A stretch of 9,823 nucleotides of DNA from positions 1 through 9,823 of the forward strand of contig NZ_CALBWL010000043.1 in NCBI RefSeq assembly GCF_937973075.1, read 5' to 3'. Position numbers and translations under genes: made by a program. This stretch comes from an uncultured Campylobacter sp. (GTDB lineage: Bacteria; Campylobacterota; Campylobacteria; Campylobacterales; Campylobacteraceae). Shown piece by piece: positions 1 to 6,264 of this stretch. Position 1 is the first letter of the stretch. Each line of letters begins with the position of its first letter. The notes under the pieces were generated by a model. The model was not told the origin of the DNA and did no database searches. It was given only the letters and a program-made list of their open reading frames with translations.

Positions 1-1109
1 TGCACGGAGGGGTAACGCCCGTGATGTATTCTAGCTTTTGGGATGATACAAATACTACCCAAGAGCTTATAAAGTTAGGTGCGGATATACATAAAAAAGA
101 TGAATACAAGCTATCCGCTATGGCTTATGCGATAGAAAATAATGCTACCAATACTGTTAAACTATTGCTCGATAATGGAATTAAATTTAATGAGATCAAT
201 ATAGTACAAGGGTATATAGGATGCCCTTGGTATTCCAAAGATACAAAAATTATAGTTGATAATAATAAAATAGATGTAAAATTTACTGGATGCATAAAGG
301 GAGAATCCTCAAAAGATCCTATTTATCCATTAAACTATGCAATATATAGTAATTTGATAGAAATTGCCGATATGATGCTGCAAAGCGGTATAAGACCAAA
401 AGAATATAAAAGTGCCCTATATTATTTAAGTGAGAATGGCGTTTCGTTTAAACAAAAAAATATCTTTAAAAAATCTATTTATAATTCTCTGCCAAGAGAA
501 CCTATATACGAAGATAAATTAAAATTATTAATAAAATATAATATAGATGGTCTACCGAGTCAAGATGATATTGTTACGGCTTATAGAAATTGTTTGGATA
601 GTTTAGCTGGATCTATAAAAAAGAAGGAGTCTTACATAAACCATATGAATGATTATTGCTATGGAGAGAAGATTTTAGAATCATACGATTGGGCCCTTCG
701 AGGCAGATGGTCGGTAAAACATAACGAAGAGAGGGAAAAAGGAACCGATAGATACTGGAAAGAAAAAGATTTTATAAAATTTTTCGGCTATATGCCAAAT
801 GATAAAAAATGTACTAAGCTAGAACCGGATATTAAAATATTAAATTTCTATAATATGAAAATAGATAGATATAAAGCTCTTTGCGGCAATGGGCTGAGCG
901 ATGAAGAGATTTTACAAAAAAGCAGTCTCAAAGATAAAAATAGTACTGAGGCATTCGATATTGAGACATTTTTTAAATATTTAAATTTTGAGGAAATGCT
1001 AGAGAAAGCGAAAGTGAAAATTCTACATAACGGCGAGAAAATAGATATAAAAGATTATGCCGAAATTCTAAGACAAGAAGCAGCTAAAAAACTAGATAGT
1101 AATCAATAA
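1..1109 (+). CDS. Ankyrin-repeat protein, 5' end cut off by the window
   Basis: The frame is open from the first base. The codons before the GTG at 21 read HGGVTPVM, the G-x-T-P start of an ankyrin repeat, so GTG 21 or ATG 24 is not the true start and the gene begins upstream. Counting GTG 21 as residue 1, a repeat ends at LIKLGADIHKKD (about 16-28), a second spans about 29-60 (AYAIENNATNTVKLLLDNG), a roughly 35-residue insertion follows, and a third degenerate repeat covers about 100-127 (YAIYSNLIEIADMMLQSG). Residues 130-362 are a lysine-rich, probably helical region that I cannot assign. No signal peptide or membrane segment is visible in this part. Ankyrin repeats bind proteins; the partner is unknown. 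G+C is about one third, far below the next gene, which suggests an acquired or accessory gene. Related genes sometimes sit beside secreted effectors, but nothing here proves that. Confidence 0.8.
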   Translation, partial: HGGVTPVMYSSFWDDTNTTQELIKLGADIHKKDEYKLSAMAYAIENNATNTVKLLLDNGIKFNEINIVQGYIGCPWYSKDTKIIVDNNKIDVKFTGCIKGESSKDPIYPLNYAIYSNLIEIADMMLQSGIRPKEYKSALYYLSENGVSFKQKNIFKKSIYNSLPREPIYEDKLKLLIKYNIDGLPSQDDIVTAYRNCLDSLAGSIKKKESYINHMNDYCYGEKILESYDWALRGRWSVKHNEEREKGTDRYWKEKDFIKFFGYMPNDKKCTKLEPDIKILNFYNMKIDRYKALCGNGLSDEEILQKSSLKDKNSTEAFDIETFFKYLNFEEMLEKAKVKILHNGEKIDIKDYAEILRQEAAKKLDSNQ

Positions 1110-1114
1110 ATTTG

Positions 1115-1120
1115 AAGGAG
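1115..1120 (+). other. Orphan Shine-Dalgarno sequence AAGGAG
   Basis: A full AAGGAG lies 6 bases after the ankyrin gene's stop codon. No ATG, GTG or TTG follows within 5-12 bases; the spot where a start would fall reads ATATAG. It may be what remains of a following gene that has been lost, or chance. Confidence 0.3.
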
Positions 1121-1197
1121 TAAAACTATATAGCATAAGAACTTAAGCGATATAGTAGGCAAAGCTTTTCTAAATTTTTATTAAAATTTTCCCCGCT

Positions 1198-1211
1198 AGG
1201 CTGCAAAGCCT
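1198..1211 (+). terminator. Small hairpin between the ankyrin and aminotransferase genes
   Basis: AGGCT and AGCCT form a 5-bp stem around a GCAA (GNRA-type) tetraloop. Only a short A/T stretch follows and there is no clear T tract, so a terminator role for the ankyrin transcript is possible but weak. Confidence 0.25.
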
Positions 1212-1231
1212 TAAATTAATCCAAATTTCAC

Positions 1232-1264
1232 TATAATTAATCACTTAAATTTTAAAGGCCGCGA
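1232..1264 (+). promoter_or_regulatory. -10 box and RBS of the class V aminotransferase gene
   Basis: A perfect TATAAT at 1232-1237 lies 27 bases before the ATG at 1265. The upstream 60 bases are rich in T and A runs without a clear -35, which is usual for Campylobacter sigma-70 promoters. AAAGG at 1254-1258 is the RBS, six bases before the ATG, and supports that start. Confidence 0.65.
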
Positions 1265-2590
1265 ATGCTAAGCTTAGACGAAATTCGAAAAAATATCATC
1301 TTAAAACAAGGCGTGCGCTATTTTGACTACACCGCTTCGGGGCTTGCTTATGAGCCCGTAGAGTGCGAGATAGCGGAGGTACTCAAAACCTACGCCAACA
1401 CCCACTCCGACAGTAGCTCAAGCGCCATCATCACACAGCGTCGCTACGAGGGCGCGCGAGAGAGTCTAAAAAAGCTACTGGGGCTTGACGAGCGGTTTTG
1501 TCTCATCGCTTGCGGACAGGGCGCGACGGCTGCGATCAAGAAATTTCAAGAGCTGCTCGGCATCTACCTGCCGCCTGCGACCAGAAGCGCGATCGGCGAG
1601 GCAAATTTACGCGCCGCGCAGCTTCCGCTCGTGCTTGTTTCGCCATACGAACACCACTCAAACGAGCTTAGCTTTCGCGAGGGGCTTTGCGACTACATGC
1701 GCGTGCCGCTTAGCGAGTCCGGCGAGATCGATCTGCTCGCGCTTGAGCGCATCTTGAAGCTAAATGCCGGACGCCGCATCATCGGCTCGTTTAGCGCCGC
1801 CTCAAACGTAACGGGCGTCATCAGCGATTATAAAAAAATCAGCGAACTAATCAGGGCTGCGGGCGGGATCGTGGCCTTTGACTGCGCGGCGCTAAGCTCG
1901 CACGCAAATTTAGACTGCGATCATTTCGACGCGATTTTCCTCTCGCCGCATAAGCTACTCGGAGGGCCTGCTAGCTGCGGGCTTCTGGCGATCAAAAAGG
2001 AGCTACTTAACAGCGATGTGCCGACCTTTGCCGCAGGCGGGACGGTCGCCTACGCCAGCCGCGAAGGGCACGTATTTTTGAAAAATCCCGAGCAGCTAGA
2101 GGAGGGCGGCACGCCGCCTATTATCGGGCTTATGCGGGCAAATTTGGCTTATGCGCTGCGAAACGAGGTGGGCTTCGAGCAAATAAAAAGCGCCGAGGAC
2201 GAGCTCGCACGGCTTTTTGAGAGCGAACTAGCAGGCATTGACGAGATCATAAACTGCGCTCCAAAGGGCGCGCCGCGGCTGCCGATAATTTCATTTAACG
2301 TGCGCGGCGTCTCGGCGTATGATTTTGCCGCGAGCCTTAGCAACGACTTCGGCATCCAGACGCGCGCGGGTGTGATGTGCGCGGGGCCGTACGCTCACGA
2401 TCTGCTAGGTATCAAGGAGGGGCGCATGCCTGAAAGTAAGCCCGGCTTCGTGCGCGTGAGCCTGCACTATACGCACACCGAGCAAGATGTGCGTTATCTC
2501 GTGGACGCGATAAAATCCTGCATCAAAAAGCACCGCGAGCTTTGGGGCGAGGAAAAGGCGATGTATGAGATGTTTGGCGGGAAAATTTAA
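1265..2590 (+). CDS. Class V aminotransferase / cysteine desulfurase-like PLP enzyme
   Basis: This 441-residue protein has the fold-type I PLP enzyme layout of the NifS/SufS superfamily. K230 in LSPHKLLGGP is the expected Schiff-base lysine, D206 in VAFDCAALSSH the pyridine-nitrogen aspartate, H130 in SPYEHHSNE the ring-stacking histidine, and GQGATAA (84-90) the phosphate-binding turn. R367 and C372 in TRAGVMCAGPYAH match the RxGxxC pattern that holds the catalytic cysteine in SufS-type desulfurases, so release of sulfur from cysteine is plausible; related lyases cannot be excluded and I do not give a symbol. The C-terminal tail after about 420 is short and charged. The protein should be cytoplasmic. 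It is a single gene: no scaffold (IscU/SufU) or suf partner is next to it, its left neighbour is A+T-rich and unrelated, and the right neighbour is convergent. The ATG at 1265 has a good RBS. Confidence 0.85.
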   Translation: MLSLDEIRKNIILKQGVRYFDYTASGLAYEPVECEIAEVLKTYANTHSDSSSSAIITQRRYEGARESLKKLLGLDERFCLIACGQGATAAIKKFQELLGIYLPPATRSAIGEANLRAAQLPLVLVSPYEHHSNELSFREGLCDYMRVPLSESGEIDLLALERILKLNAGRRIIGSFSAASNVTGVISDYKKISELIRAAGGIVAFDCAALSSHANLDCDHFDAIFLSPHKLLGGPASCGLLAIKKELLNSDVPTFAAGGTVAYASREGHVFLKNPEQLEEGGTPPIIGLMRANLAYALRNEVGFEQIKSAEDELARLFESELAGIDEIINCAPKGAPRLPIISFNVRGVSAYDFAASLSNDFGIQTRAGVMCAGPYAHDLLGIKEGRMPESKPGFVRVSLHYTHTEQDVRYLVDAIKSCIKKHRELWGEEKAMYEMFGGKI

Positions 2591-2591
2591 G

Positions 2592-2621
2592 CTAGGGCTT
2601 TGCCGCTTTTTTGAGCTCTAG
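2592..2621 (+). terminator. Inverted repeat just after the aminotransferase gene
   Basis: CTAGGGCT (2592-2599) pairs with AGCTCTAG (2614-2621), 8 bp with one G-U pair. The 14-base loop holds a run of six T. The T run lies inside the loop, so this is not a classical intrinsic terminator. A smaller GGC-TTT-GCC stem just before the T run is the alternative. Confidence 0.3.
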
Positions 2622-2965
2622 TGAAATTTCGTAAAATTCCACACCGTTTTTAAAATTTATCGGAATTTCGTGCCGTCTCCTTGAAATTTTACGCGGGTTT
2701 TGCGCCGCGGAATTCTCTTACTATCTTTCCGCCTTTGCACTGCAGGCGAAATAAACTACACGCTCTGCGGAGTTAAAATTTAGAATTTTAAAATTTCACG
2801 CTGTGCTGCTCGGTAAAGGCATGCTTGTAAATTTCAAAATTTAAAGGCGCAAATTTTTATGCTCTGTTTCGCCGGGTACGCCGCGCTAGATGGTTCGCAG
2901 TAAAAATTTGAAGAAATAATATTAGTGCCGCGCGAATAAAAATTCCAAAGCAAAATAAAGCTTAT

Positions 2966-2980
2966 CCGCACTTCGCGCAG
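2966..2980 (-). terminator. Weak hairpin directly after tupC
   Basis: Read on the - strand, CTGCGC and GTGCGG form a 6-bp stem with two wobble pairs around GAA, three bases after the tupC stop. A T-rich but interrupted stretch (CTTTATTTTGCTTT) follows. This is a possible terminator of the tupBC transcript. Confidence 0.3.
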
Positions 2981-2982
2981 AA

Positions 2983-4227
2983 TTACTCCAGCCCTAAAAA
3001 CGCGCCGTCTTCAAATCCGAAATAGATCCTCTCGCCCGCGCTCCAGCGCCTCTCATCCTGAGCTGTGACGCATTTTAGCAGCACGTCGCCCACCTTGATC
3101 TTGATGAGTAGCGAGGAGCCGTACTGAAGCGAAACCGAATGTAAAATCCCCGCAAAGCAGCGCTCAAACGGGCTTTGAGATAATAAAATTTTACTCGGAT
3201 TTATCGCGATTTTGCGAGCGCGTGCGAGTCCCTCTTCAAGGCGCAGCGAAATTTCGTCCGAAAATTTTAAAATCTCGTTTTGCACGTCAAAGATATTTTT
3301 GTATTCAAACTCGCATATCTTGCCGCGATGCAAAAATACGCTTCTTTGCGCGATCGCGCTGAGCCATTTCTCATCGTGGCTGGCGATGATAAAGCCGCAG
3401 CCGTAGCGACTCCGCATAAATAAAATCGCGCGCGCAAAGAGCTTGGAAGCGGCAAGATCGAGGCTGTTGGTCGGCTCGTCGAGCAGATAGAGCTTCGCGC
3501 GCTGCGCTAGAGCGAGCGCAAACGCGATGCGTTGCGTCTGCCCCGAGCTAAGCTCGAAATGCTTCTTTGATAAAAAACTTCTATCAAGCCCCGTTAGGCC
3601 GAGTGCCTCATCCACTCGCTCATCAAATTCCGCAAGCACGCCGCGACTTTTGAGCGCAAATTTAAAATTTTGCTCTACGCTACGTTTTAAAAGCACGGGT
3701 TCGGGCAGCAGTAGGCAGATCTGCCGCAACGTCTGCAAAGAGGGCGCCTGCTGCCCCCAAAGCTCCACGCTGCCGCTACTTGGGCGCTGCAAAAAGGCTA
3801 AAATCCGCAGCAACGTGGATTTGCCGCTGCCGTTGGAGCCCAAAAGCGCCGTGATGTCGCTCGTATTTAGATCGAGGCTGGGGATATTTAAAATTTCGCT
3901 CCGTCCGTAGTGCAGCACTAGATCCCGCACCGAAATTTGCTCGCTATGGGGTACAGATCGCGCGGCGGCGGAAGTCTTATCCGTAAATTTCTCACTCGCG
4001 AAATTCTCGCTCTTGGAATTCTCTTTCTTGGAATTTGCGCTAACGGAATTCTCGGTTGCAGAATTTTTACTCGTAGAATTCTTAGCGGCAAAATTTGCGC
4101 TCATAGAATTCTCTCCCGCAGAATTTATGCTCGTTAAATTTTCGCTCATAAAATTTTCGCATTCCCGCTCCGCCCGGTTTTTGTCTGTGAAATTTTTGCT
4201 CGGACGCGTTTGCTTATCTGCATTCAT
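2983..4227 (-). CDS. tupC: Tungstate ABC transporter ATP-binding protein with repeat-rich N-terminal extension
   Basis: The 414-residue protein is the ATPase that drives tungstate import through TupB. Residues 1-95 are an unusual polar extension dominated by a pentapeptide repeat (24-83). The ABC domain follows, about 97-310: Walker A GSNGSGKST (130-138), signature LSSGQTQR (226-233), Walker B LYLLDEP (246-252), D-loop SLD (255-257) and switch histidine H284. The Q-loop position seems to be proline (P175 in LLLPEPVLL) instead of glutamine. Residues about 340-414 look like a TOBE-type domain, as in molybdate/tungstate ATPases. The ATG at 4227 overlaps the tupB stop as ATGA and has AAGG eight bases upstream, so translational coupling supports the long form. 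An internal ATG at codon 42 (4104) preceded by GGGAGAG could give a shorter product. Assignment rests mainly on the tupB-tupA neighbourhood. Confidence 0.88.
   Translation of the reverse strand: MNADKQTRPSKNFTDKNRAERECENFMSENLTSINSAGENSMSANFAAKNSTSKNSATENSVSANSKKENSKSENFASEKFTDKTSAAARSVPHSEQISVRDLVLHYGRSEILNIPSLDLNTSDITALLGSNGSGKSTLLRILAFLQRPSSGSVELWGQQAPSLQTLRQICLLLPEPVLLKRSVEQNFKFALKSRGVLAEFDERVDEALGLTGLDRSFLSKKHFELSSGQTQRIAFALALAQRAKLYLLDEPTNSLDLAASKLFARAILFMRSRYGCGFIIASHDEKWLSAIAQRSVFLHRGKICEFEYKNIFDVQNEILKFSDEISLRLEEGLARARKIAINPSKILLSQSPFERCFAGILHSVSLQYGSSLLIKIKVGDVLLKCVTAQDERRWSAGERIYFGFEDGAFLGLE
3979..4158 (-). repeat. 15-bp periodic repeat in tupC encoding xN[S/F]xx pentapeptides
   Basis: Codons 24-83 of tupC make 12 consecutive five-residue units, for example ENFMS, ENLTS, ENSMS, KNSTS, ANSKK, ENSKS. 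At DNA level, RAATTY hexamers begin at 4001, 4016, 4031, 4046, 4061, 4076, 4091, 4106, 4121, 4136 and 4151, exactly 15 bp apart, often alternating GAATTC with GAATTT or AAATTT. The intervening nine bases vary. Flanking KNFTDK (11-16) and EKFTDK (79-84) resemble each other. It is a diverged in-frame minisatellite, and the peptide is probably disordered. Confidence 0.9.
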
Positions 4228-4922
4228 CGATCTAACCTTTTTAGCGCGTGGATGGCTAAATTTATCGCAAACGCTATTAAAATCAGCACCAGCGCGAGCG
4301 CTATACCCATCGCAAACTCGCCCTTGTTGGTCTCAAGCGAGATCGCCGTGGTGATCGTGCGGGTGAAATATTTGATATTGCCGCCGATCATCATCGCTAC
4401 GCCTACCTCCGCGACGATCCGCCCGTAAGCGGTGGCGATGACGACCAGCAGGGCATAACGCAGCTCGTAAAGCACGCAAAGGATTAAATTTGGCGGGCTT
4501 AGGCGGTAGTTCATAATGTTTAGATAGTGCTTCTTATCCATATTTTCGATGACGCTGGCGCTTAGCGAGACGATGATAGGAAGCGCCAGCGCAAATTGCC
4601 CGAGCATCACGGCCTTAAGCGTAAAAAGCAGCCCCAGCTCGCCCAAAGGGCCGTTTCTGGATATGAAAGCGTAAAGGATCAGTCCTATCGCTACAGTGGG
4701 CATCGCAAGCGCGACGTCGCTTAAAAGTCTAAGCGTTCTGCGAGCGCGAAATTCGTAAAATCCGAGGATAAATCCTATCGGAAAGCCGGTTAAAATCGCA
4801 AAAAGTATCGAGATACTTGAAGTATAAAGCGTCGCTTTGATCGCCGAAAAGGTCTCCGCATCGCCGCTAAAAAGCAGACCGAATGCGCTTAAAATTCCTT
4901 CTAAAATAAAGTCCAAGATCAC
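4224..4922 (-). CDS. tupB: Tungstate ABC transporter permease
   Basis: The 232-residue (or 230-residue) inner-membrane protein forms the tungstate channel. Hydrophobic segments are visible at about 30-56, 67-87, 97-123, 148-170 and 204-228, with a weaker one at 5-20, fitting the binding-protein-dependent permease family. The stretch 126-156 (ENMDKKHYLNIMNY and after) is where the cytoplasmic coupling loop to the ATPase is expected. AYGRIVAEVGVAMMIGGNI (165-183) matches the conserved ModB/TupB-type segment. The outermost start is GTG at 4922, but its AGGA (4924-4927) is only one base away. The TTG at 4916, third codon, has AGGA at seven bases, so it may be the true start (MDFILEG). The stop overlaps tupC as ATGA, and tupA starts 77 bp away on the other strand. 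Confidence 0.9.
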   Translation of the reverse strand: MILDFILEGILSAFGLLFSGDAETFSAIKATLYTSSISILFAILTGFPIGFILGFYEFRARRTLRLLSDVALAMPTVAIGLILYAFISRNGPLGELGLLFTLKAVMLGQFALALPIIVSLSASVIENMDKKHYLNIMNYRLSPPNLILCVLYELRYALLVVIATAYGRIVAEVGVAMMIGGNIKYFTRTITTAISLETNKGEFAMGIALALVLILIAFAINLAIHALKRLDR

Positions 4923-4934
4923 GTCCTAAATATT

Positions 4935-4977
4935 CTATTATGGCATATTTATAAACCAAATTTATATGCTATAATAG
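4935..4977. promoter_or_regulatory. Inverted repeat spanning both divergent tup promoters
   Basis: CTATTATGGCATAT (4935-4948) and ATATGCTATAATAG (4964-4977) are reverse complements at 13 of 14 positions, separated by 15 A/T-rich bases. Each arm contains the -10 box of one gene preceded by TG: TATAAT for tupA and CATAAT for tupB. The symmetry may be an operator for a dimeric metal-sensing repressor, or just two near-identical extended -10 promoters back to back. Confidence 0.6.
4937..4942 (-). promoter_or_regulatory. tupBC -10 box
   Basis: On the - strand this reads CATAAT, preceded by ATATGC, 14 bases before the GTG at 4922. The leader would be very short, which fits better with the TTG start at 4916. 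The box is one base off consensus. Confidence 0.5.
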
Positions 4978-4994
4978 CACATTTTTTAAAGGAG
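4970..4994 (+). promoter_or_regulatory. tupA extended -10 promoter and RBS
   Basis: TGCTATAAT ends at 4975, giving an extended -10 (TATAAT at 4970-4975). Transcription should start near 4982. AAGGAG at 4989-4994 lies five bases before the ATG at 5000 and fixes that start. No -35 is evident, and the -35 region overlaps the tupB promoter arm. Confidence 0.7.
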
Positions 4995-4999
4995 ATAAC

Positions 5000-5818
5000 A
5001 TGAAAAAAATATTTTTTGTTTCGCTCGCTCTTAGTGCGAGCCTTTTTGCCGCTGATAACGATTTGGTGATGGCAACTACAACGAGTACCGATAATACGGG
5101 CTTGCTAGACGCGATCTATCCTGCGTATAAGGCGGAAACCGGCGTCGATATCAAATGGACGGCGGTAGGCACAGGTGCTGCTCTAAAGCTTGGCGAGAAC
5201 TGCGATGCGGATATACTTTTCGTGCATTCGCCGAAAGTCGAGAAAGAATTTGTAGAAAAAGGCTTCGGCGTTGACCGCACGCCCGTTATGTATAATGATT
5301 TTATCCTCATCGCCGATAAATCGATCGCACCTAAATTTAAAGGCAAAGATCTTAAAGGTTCGTTTGAGCTGATCAAGGCGGAGAAGATTAAATTTTTCTC
5401 TCGCGGCGATAAATCGGGCACCGATAACAAAGAGAAAGGTATTTGGAAAAAGGTTGAGGGCGCCGTGCCTGAAAATGAGGCGTGGTATAACCAAACCGGT
5501 CAAGGCATGATCGCTACGATTAACGCAGCCGCCGAGCAAAAGGGCGTGACCTTCACCGATCGCGGCACCTACATCAAATATGAGGACAATAAAAAGGGCA
5601 ATCCCGATATGGTTATCATCAACGAAGGCGATAACGATCTGAAGAATTTTTACTCCGTAATCGCGGTCAATCCAAAGCACTGCCCAAAAGCCGACTACGA
5701 AAATGCGCAGCGCTTCATCAAATGGATCACCAGCGAGAAGGGGCAGAAGTTCGTAGGCGATTTCAAGCTGCTAAATAAGCCGCTTTTCACCCCTGATGCG
5801 AATACTCGCAAGAACTAG
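5000..5818 (+). CDS. tupA: Tungstate-binding periplasmic protein
   Basis: The 272-residue protein is the substrate-binding component that delivers tungstate to TupB-TupC. An N-terminal signal peptide (MKK, hydrophobic 4-16, cleavage likely after SLFA at 17) and the lack of a lipobox cysteine indicate Sec export to the periplasm as a soluble protein. Motifs typical of the TupA branch are TTTSTDNTG (26-34), GTGAALKLGENCDADILFVH (57-76), SRGDKSGTDNKEK (134-146) and WYNQTGQGM (162-170); serine and threonine residues of the first and third motifs are expected to bind the oxyanion. Length fits the family. It faces tupBC across a shared promoter region and ends before a strong terminator, so it is its own transcript. 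In Campylobacter the imported metal is known to support formate dehydrogenase; that enzyme is not in this window. Confidence 0.95.
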   Translation: MKKIFFVSLALSASLFAADNDLVMATTTSTDNTGLLDAIYPAYKAETGVDIKWTAVGTGAALKLGENCDADILFVHSPKVEKEFVEKGFGVDRTPVMYNDFILIADKSIAPKFKGKDLKGSFELIKAEKIKFFSRGDKSGTDNKEKGIWKKVEGAVPENEAWYNQTGQGMIATINAAAEQKGVTFTDRGTYIKYEDNKKGNPDMVIINEGDNDLKNFYSVIAVNPKHCPKADYENAQRFIKWITSEKGQKFVGDFKLLNKPLFTPDANTRKN

Positions 5819-5842
5819 CTCTAGCTAAATAAAGCTAAATTT

Positions 5843-5884
5843 AAAGCCTGAAGGCGAAACGCCGCCTTTGGGCTTTTGCTTTTT
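5843..5884 (+). terminator. Strong intrinsic terminator of tupA
   Basis: AAAGCC-TG-AAGGCG (5843-5856) pairs with CGCCTT-TG-GGCTTT (5863-5876), a 14-bp stem in which the two TG steps form G-U pairs, closed by a six-base loop. It is followed by TTTTGCTTTTT (5874-5884). It lies 25 bases after the tupA stop. Confidence 0.9.
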
Positions 5885-6189
5885 AATAAATCAATCTGCG
5901 CGCCTTTAAATTTAGCTCTTTTGCCTCTAAAATTTAGCGGGCGTTTTTTACTGCGTCTCTTTACGATACATTTTTTACTTTCTTGCCATACGTTTAAATT
6001 TATCGCAGCTTCGTTTGTAGGCGATAGGCTTAAAATTCCAGCTATATTTGAGATCGGTGCGGAGAAATTTCGATCGCATTTGGATATGCTCTAATGTCTA
6101 GCGATATTTATACAGCGCAAAATTTAGCCGTATTTGCACGCGGCTTAAAATTTTAGTTTGTTGGGAATTTAATTTGAAGTTGCGGTTAA

Positions 6190-6216
6190 GCTCGGGCGTA
6201 TGAAAAACGCCCGAGC
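6190..6216 (-). repeat. Perfect 10-bp hairpin downstream of dnaK
   Basis: GCTCGGGCGT (6190-6199) and ACGCCCGAGC (6207-6216) are exact reverse complements around a 7-base loop. There is no T tract on either side, so it is a stable RNA hairpin or protein site and not a standard terminator. Confidence 0.75.
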
Positions 6217-6240
6217 GTGTGAAGCTATGAAATTTTATGC

Positions 6241-6257
6241 GCGGTTTGCGGAACCGC
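6241..6257 (-). repeat. 6-bp hairpin downstream of dnaK
   Basis: GCGGTT (6241-6246) and AACCGC (6252-6257) flank a 5-base loop. GCGCGG at 6239-6244 could instead pair with CCGCGC at 6263-6268, so two folds compete. Confidence 0.5.
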
Positions 6258-6264
6258 TTCTGCC

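Larger units (their letters stand above)
2591..2982. other. Gene-free convergent gap dense in RAATTY hexamers
   Basis: No credible gene is seen on either strand. The stretch contains 14 RAATTY hexamers, at 2624, 2634, 2653, 2663, 2684, 2710, 2776, 2783, 2791, 2829, 2837, 2851, 2904 and 2940. Equal base frequencies predict about 0.4, and 60% A+T about 0.8. It also has an A/T-only palindrome, TTAAAATT-TAG-AATTTTAA, at 2773-2791. It separates the 3' ends of the aminotransferase gene and tupC. Confidence 0.7.

Noticed and set aside
21..26. GTG/ATG at 21-26 as the start of the ankyrin gene
   Set aside because: The frame is open upstream and the preceding codons encode the G-x-T-P motif of an ankyrin repeat, so the start is outside the window.
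4001..4156. CRISPR array
   Set aside because: The repeat core is six bases with nine-base spacing inside a coding frame; CRISPR repeats and spacers are much longer and non-coding.
3979..4158. True pentapeptide-repeat (A[D/N]Lxx) beta-helix in the TupC N-terminus
   Set aside because: The central position is mostly serine, not leucine or phenylalanine, so the hydrophobic core of that fold would be missing; low-complexity repeat is the better reading.
4013..4354. Open frame on the + strand opposite tupC/tupB with EF-containing pentapeptides
   Set aside because: It is the antisense shadow of the 15-bp repeat, without RBS or family match, and overlaps two well-supported genes.
4935..4977. ModE binding site
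   Set aside because: The arms lack the TATATA/ACG pattern of the known E. coli ModE site; another regulator or simple promoter symmetry is as likely.
5183..5680. 165-codon open frame on the - strand within tupA
   Set aside because: Antisense shadow; tupA has a signal peptide, promoter, RBS and family motifs.
5876..6094. 72-codon open frame after tupA
   Set aside because: It begins with TTG inside the terminator T tract, has no RBS and resembles no family.
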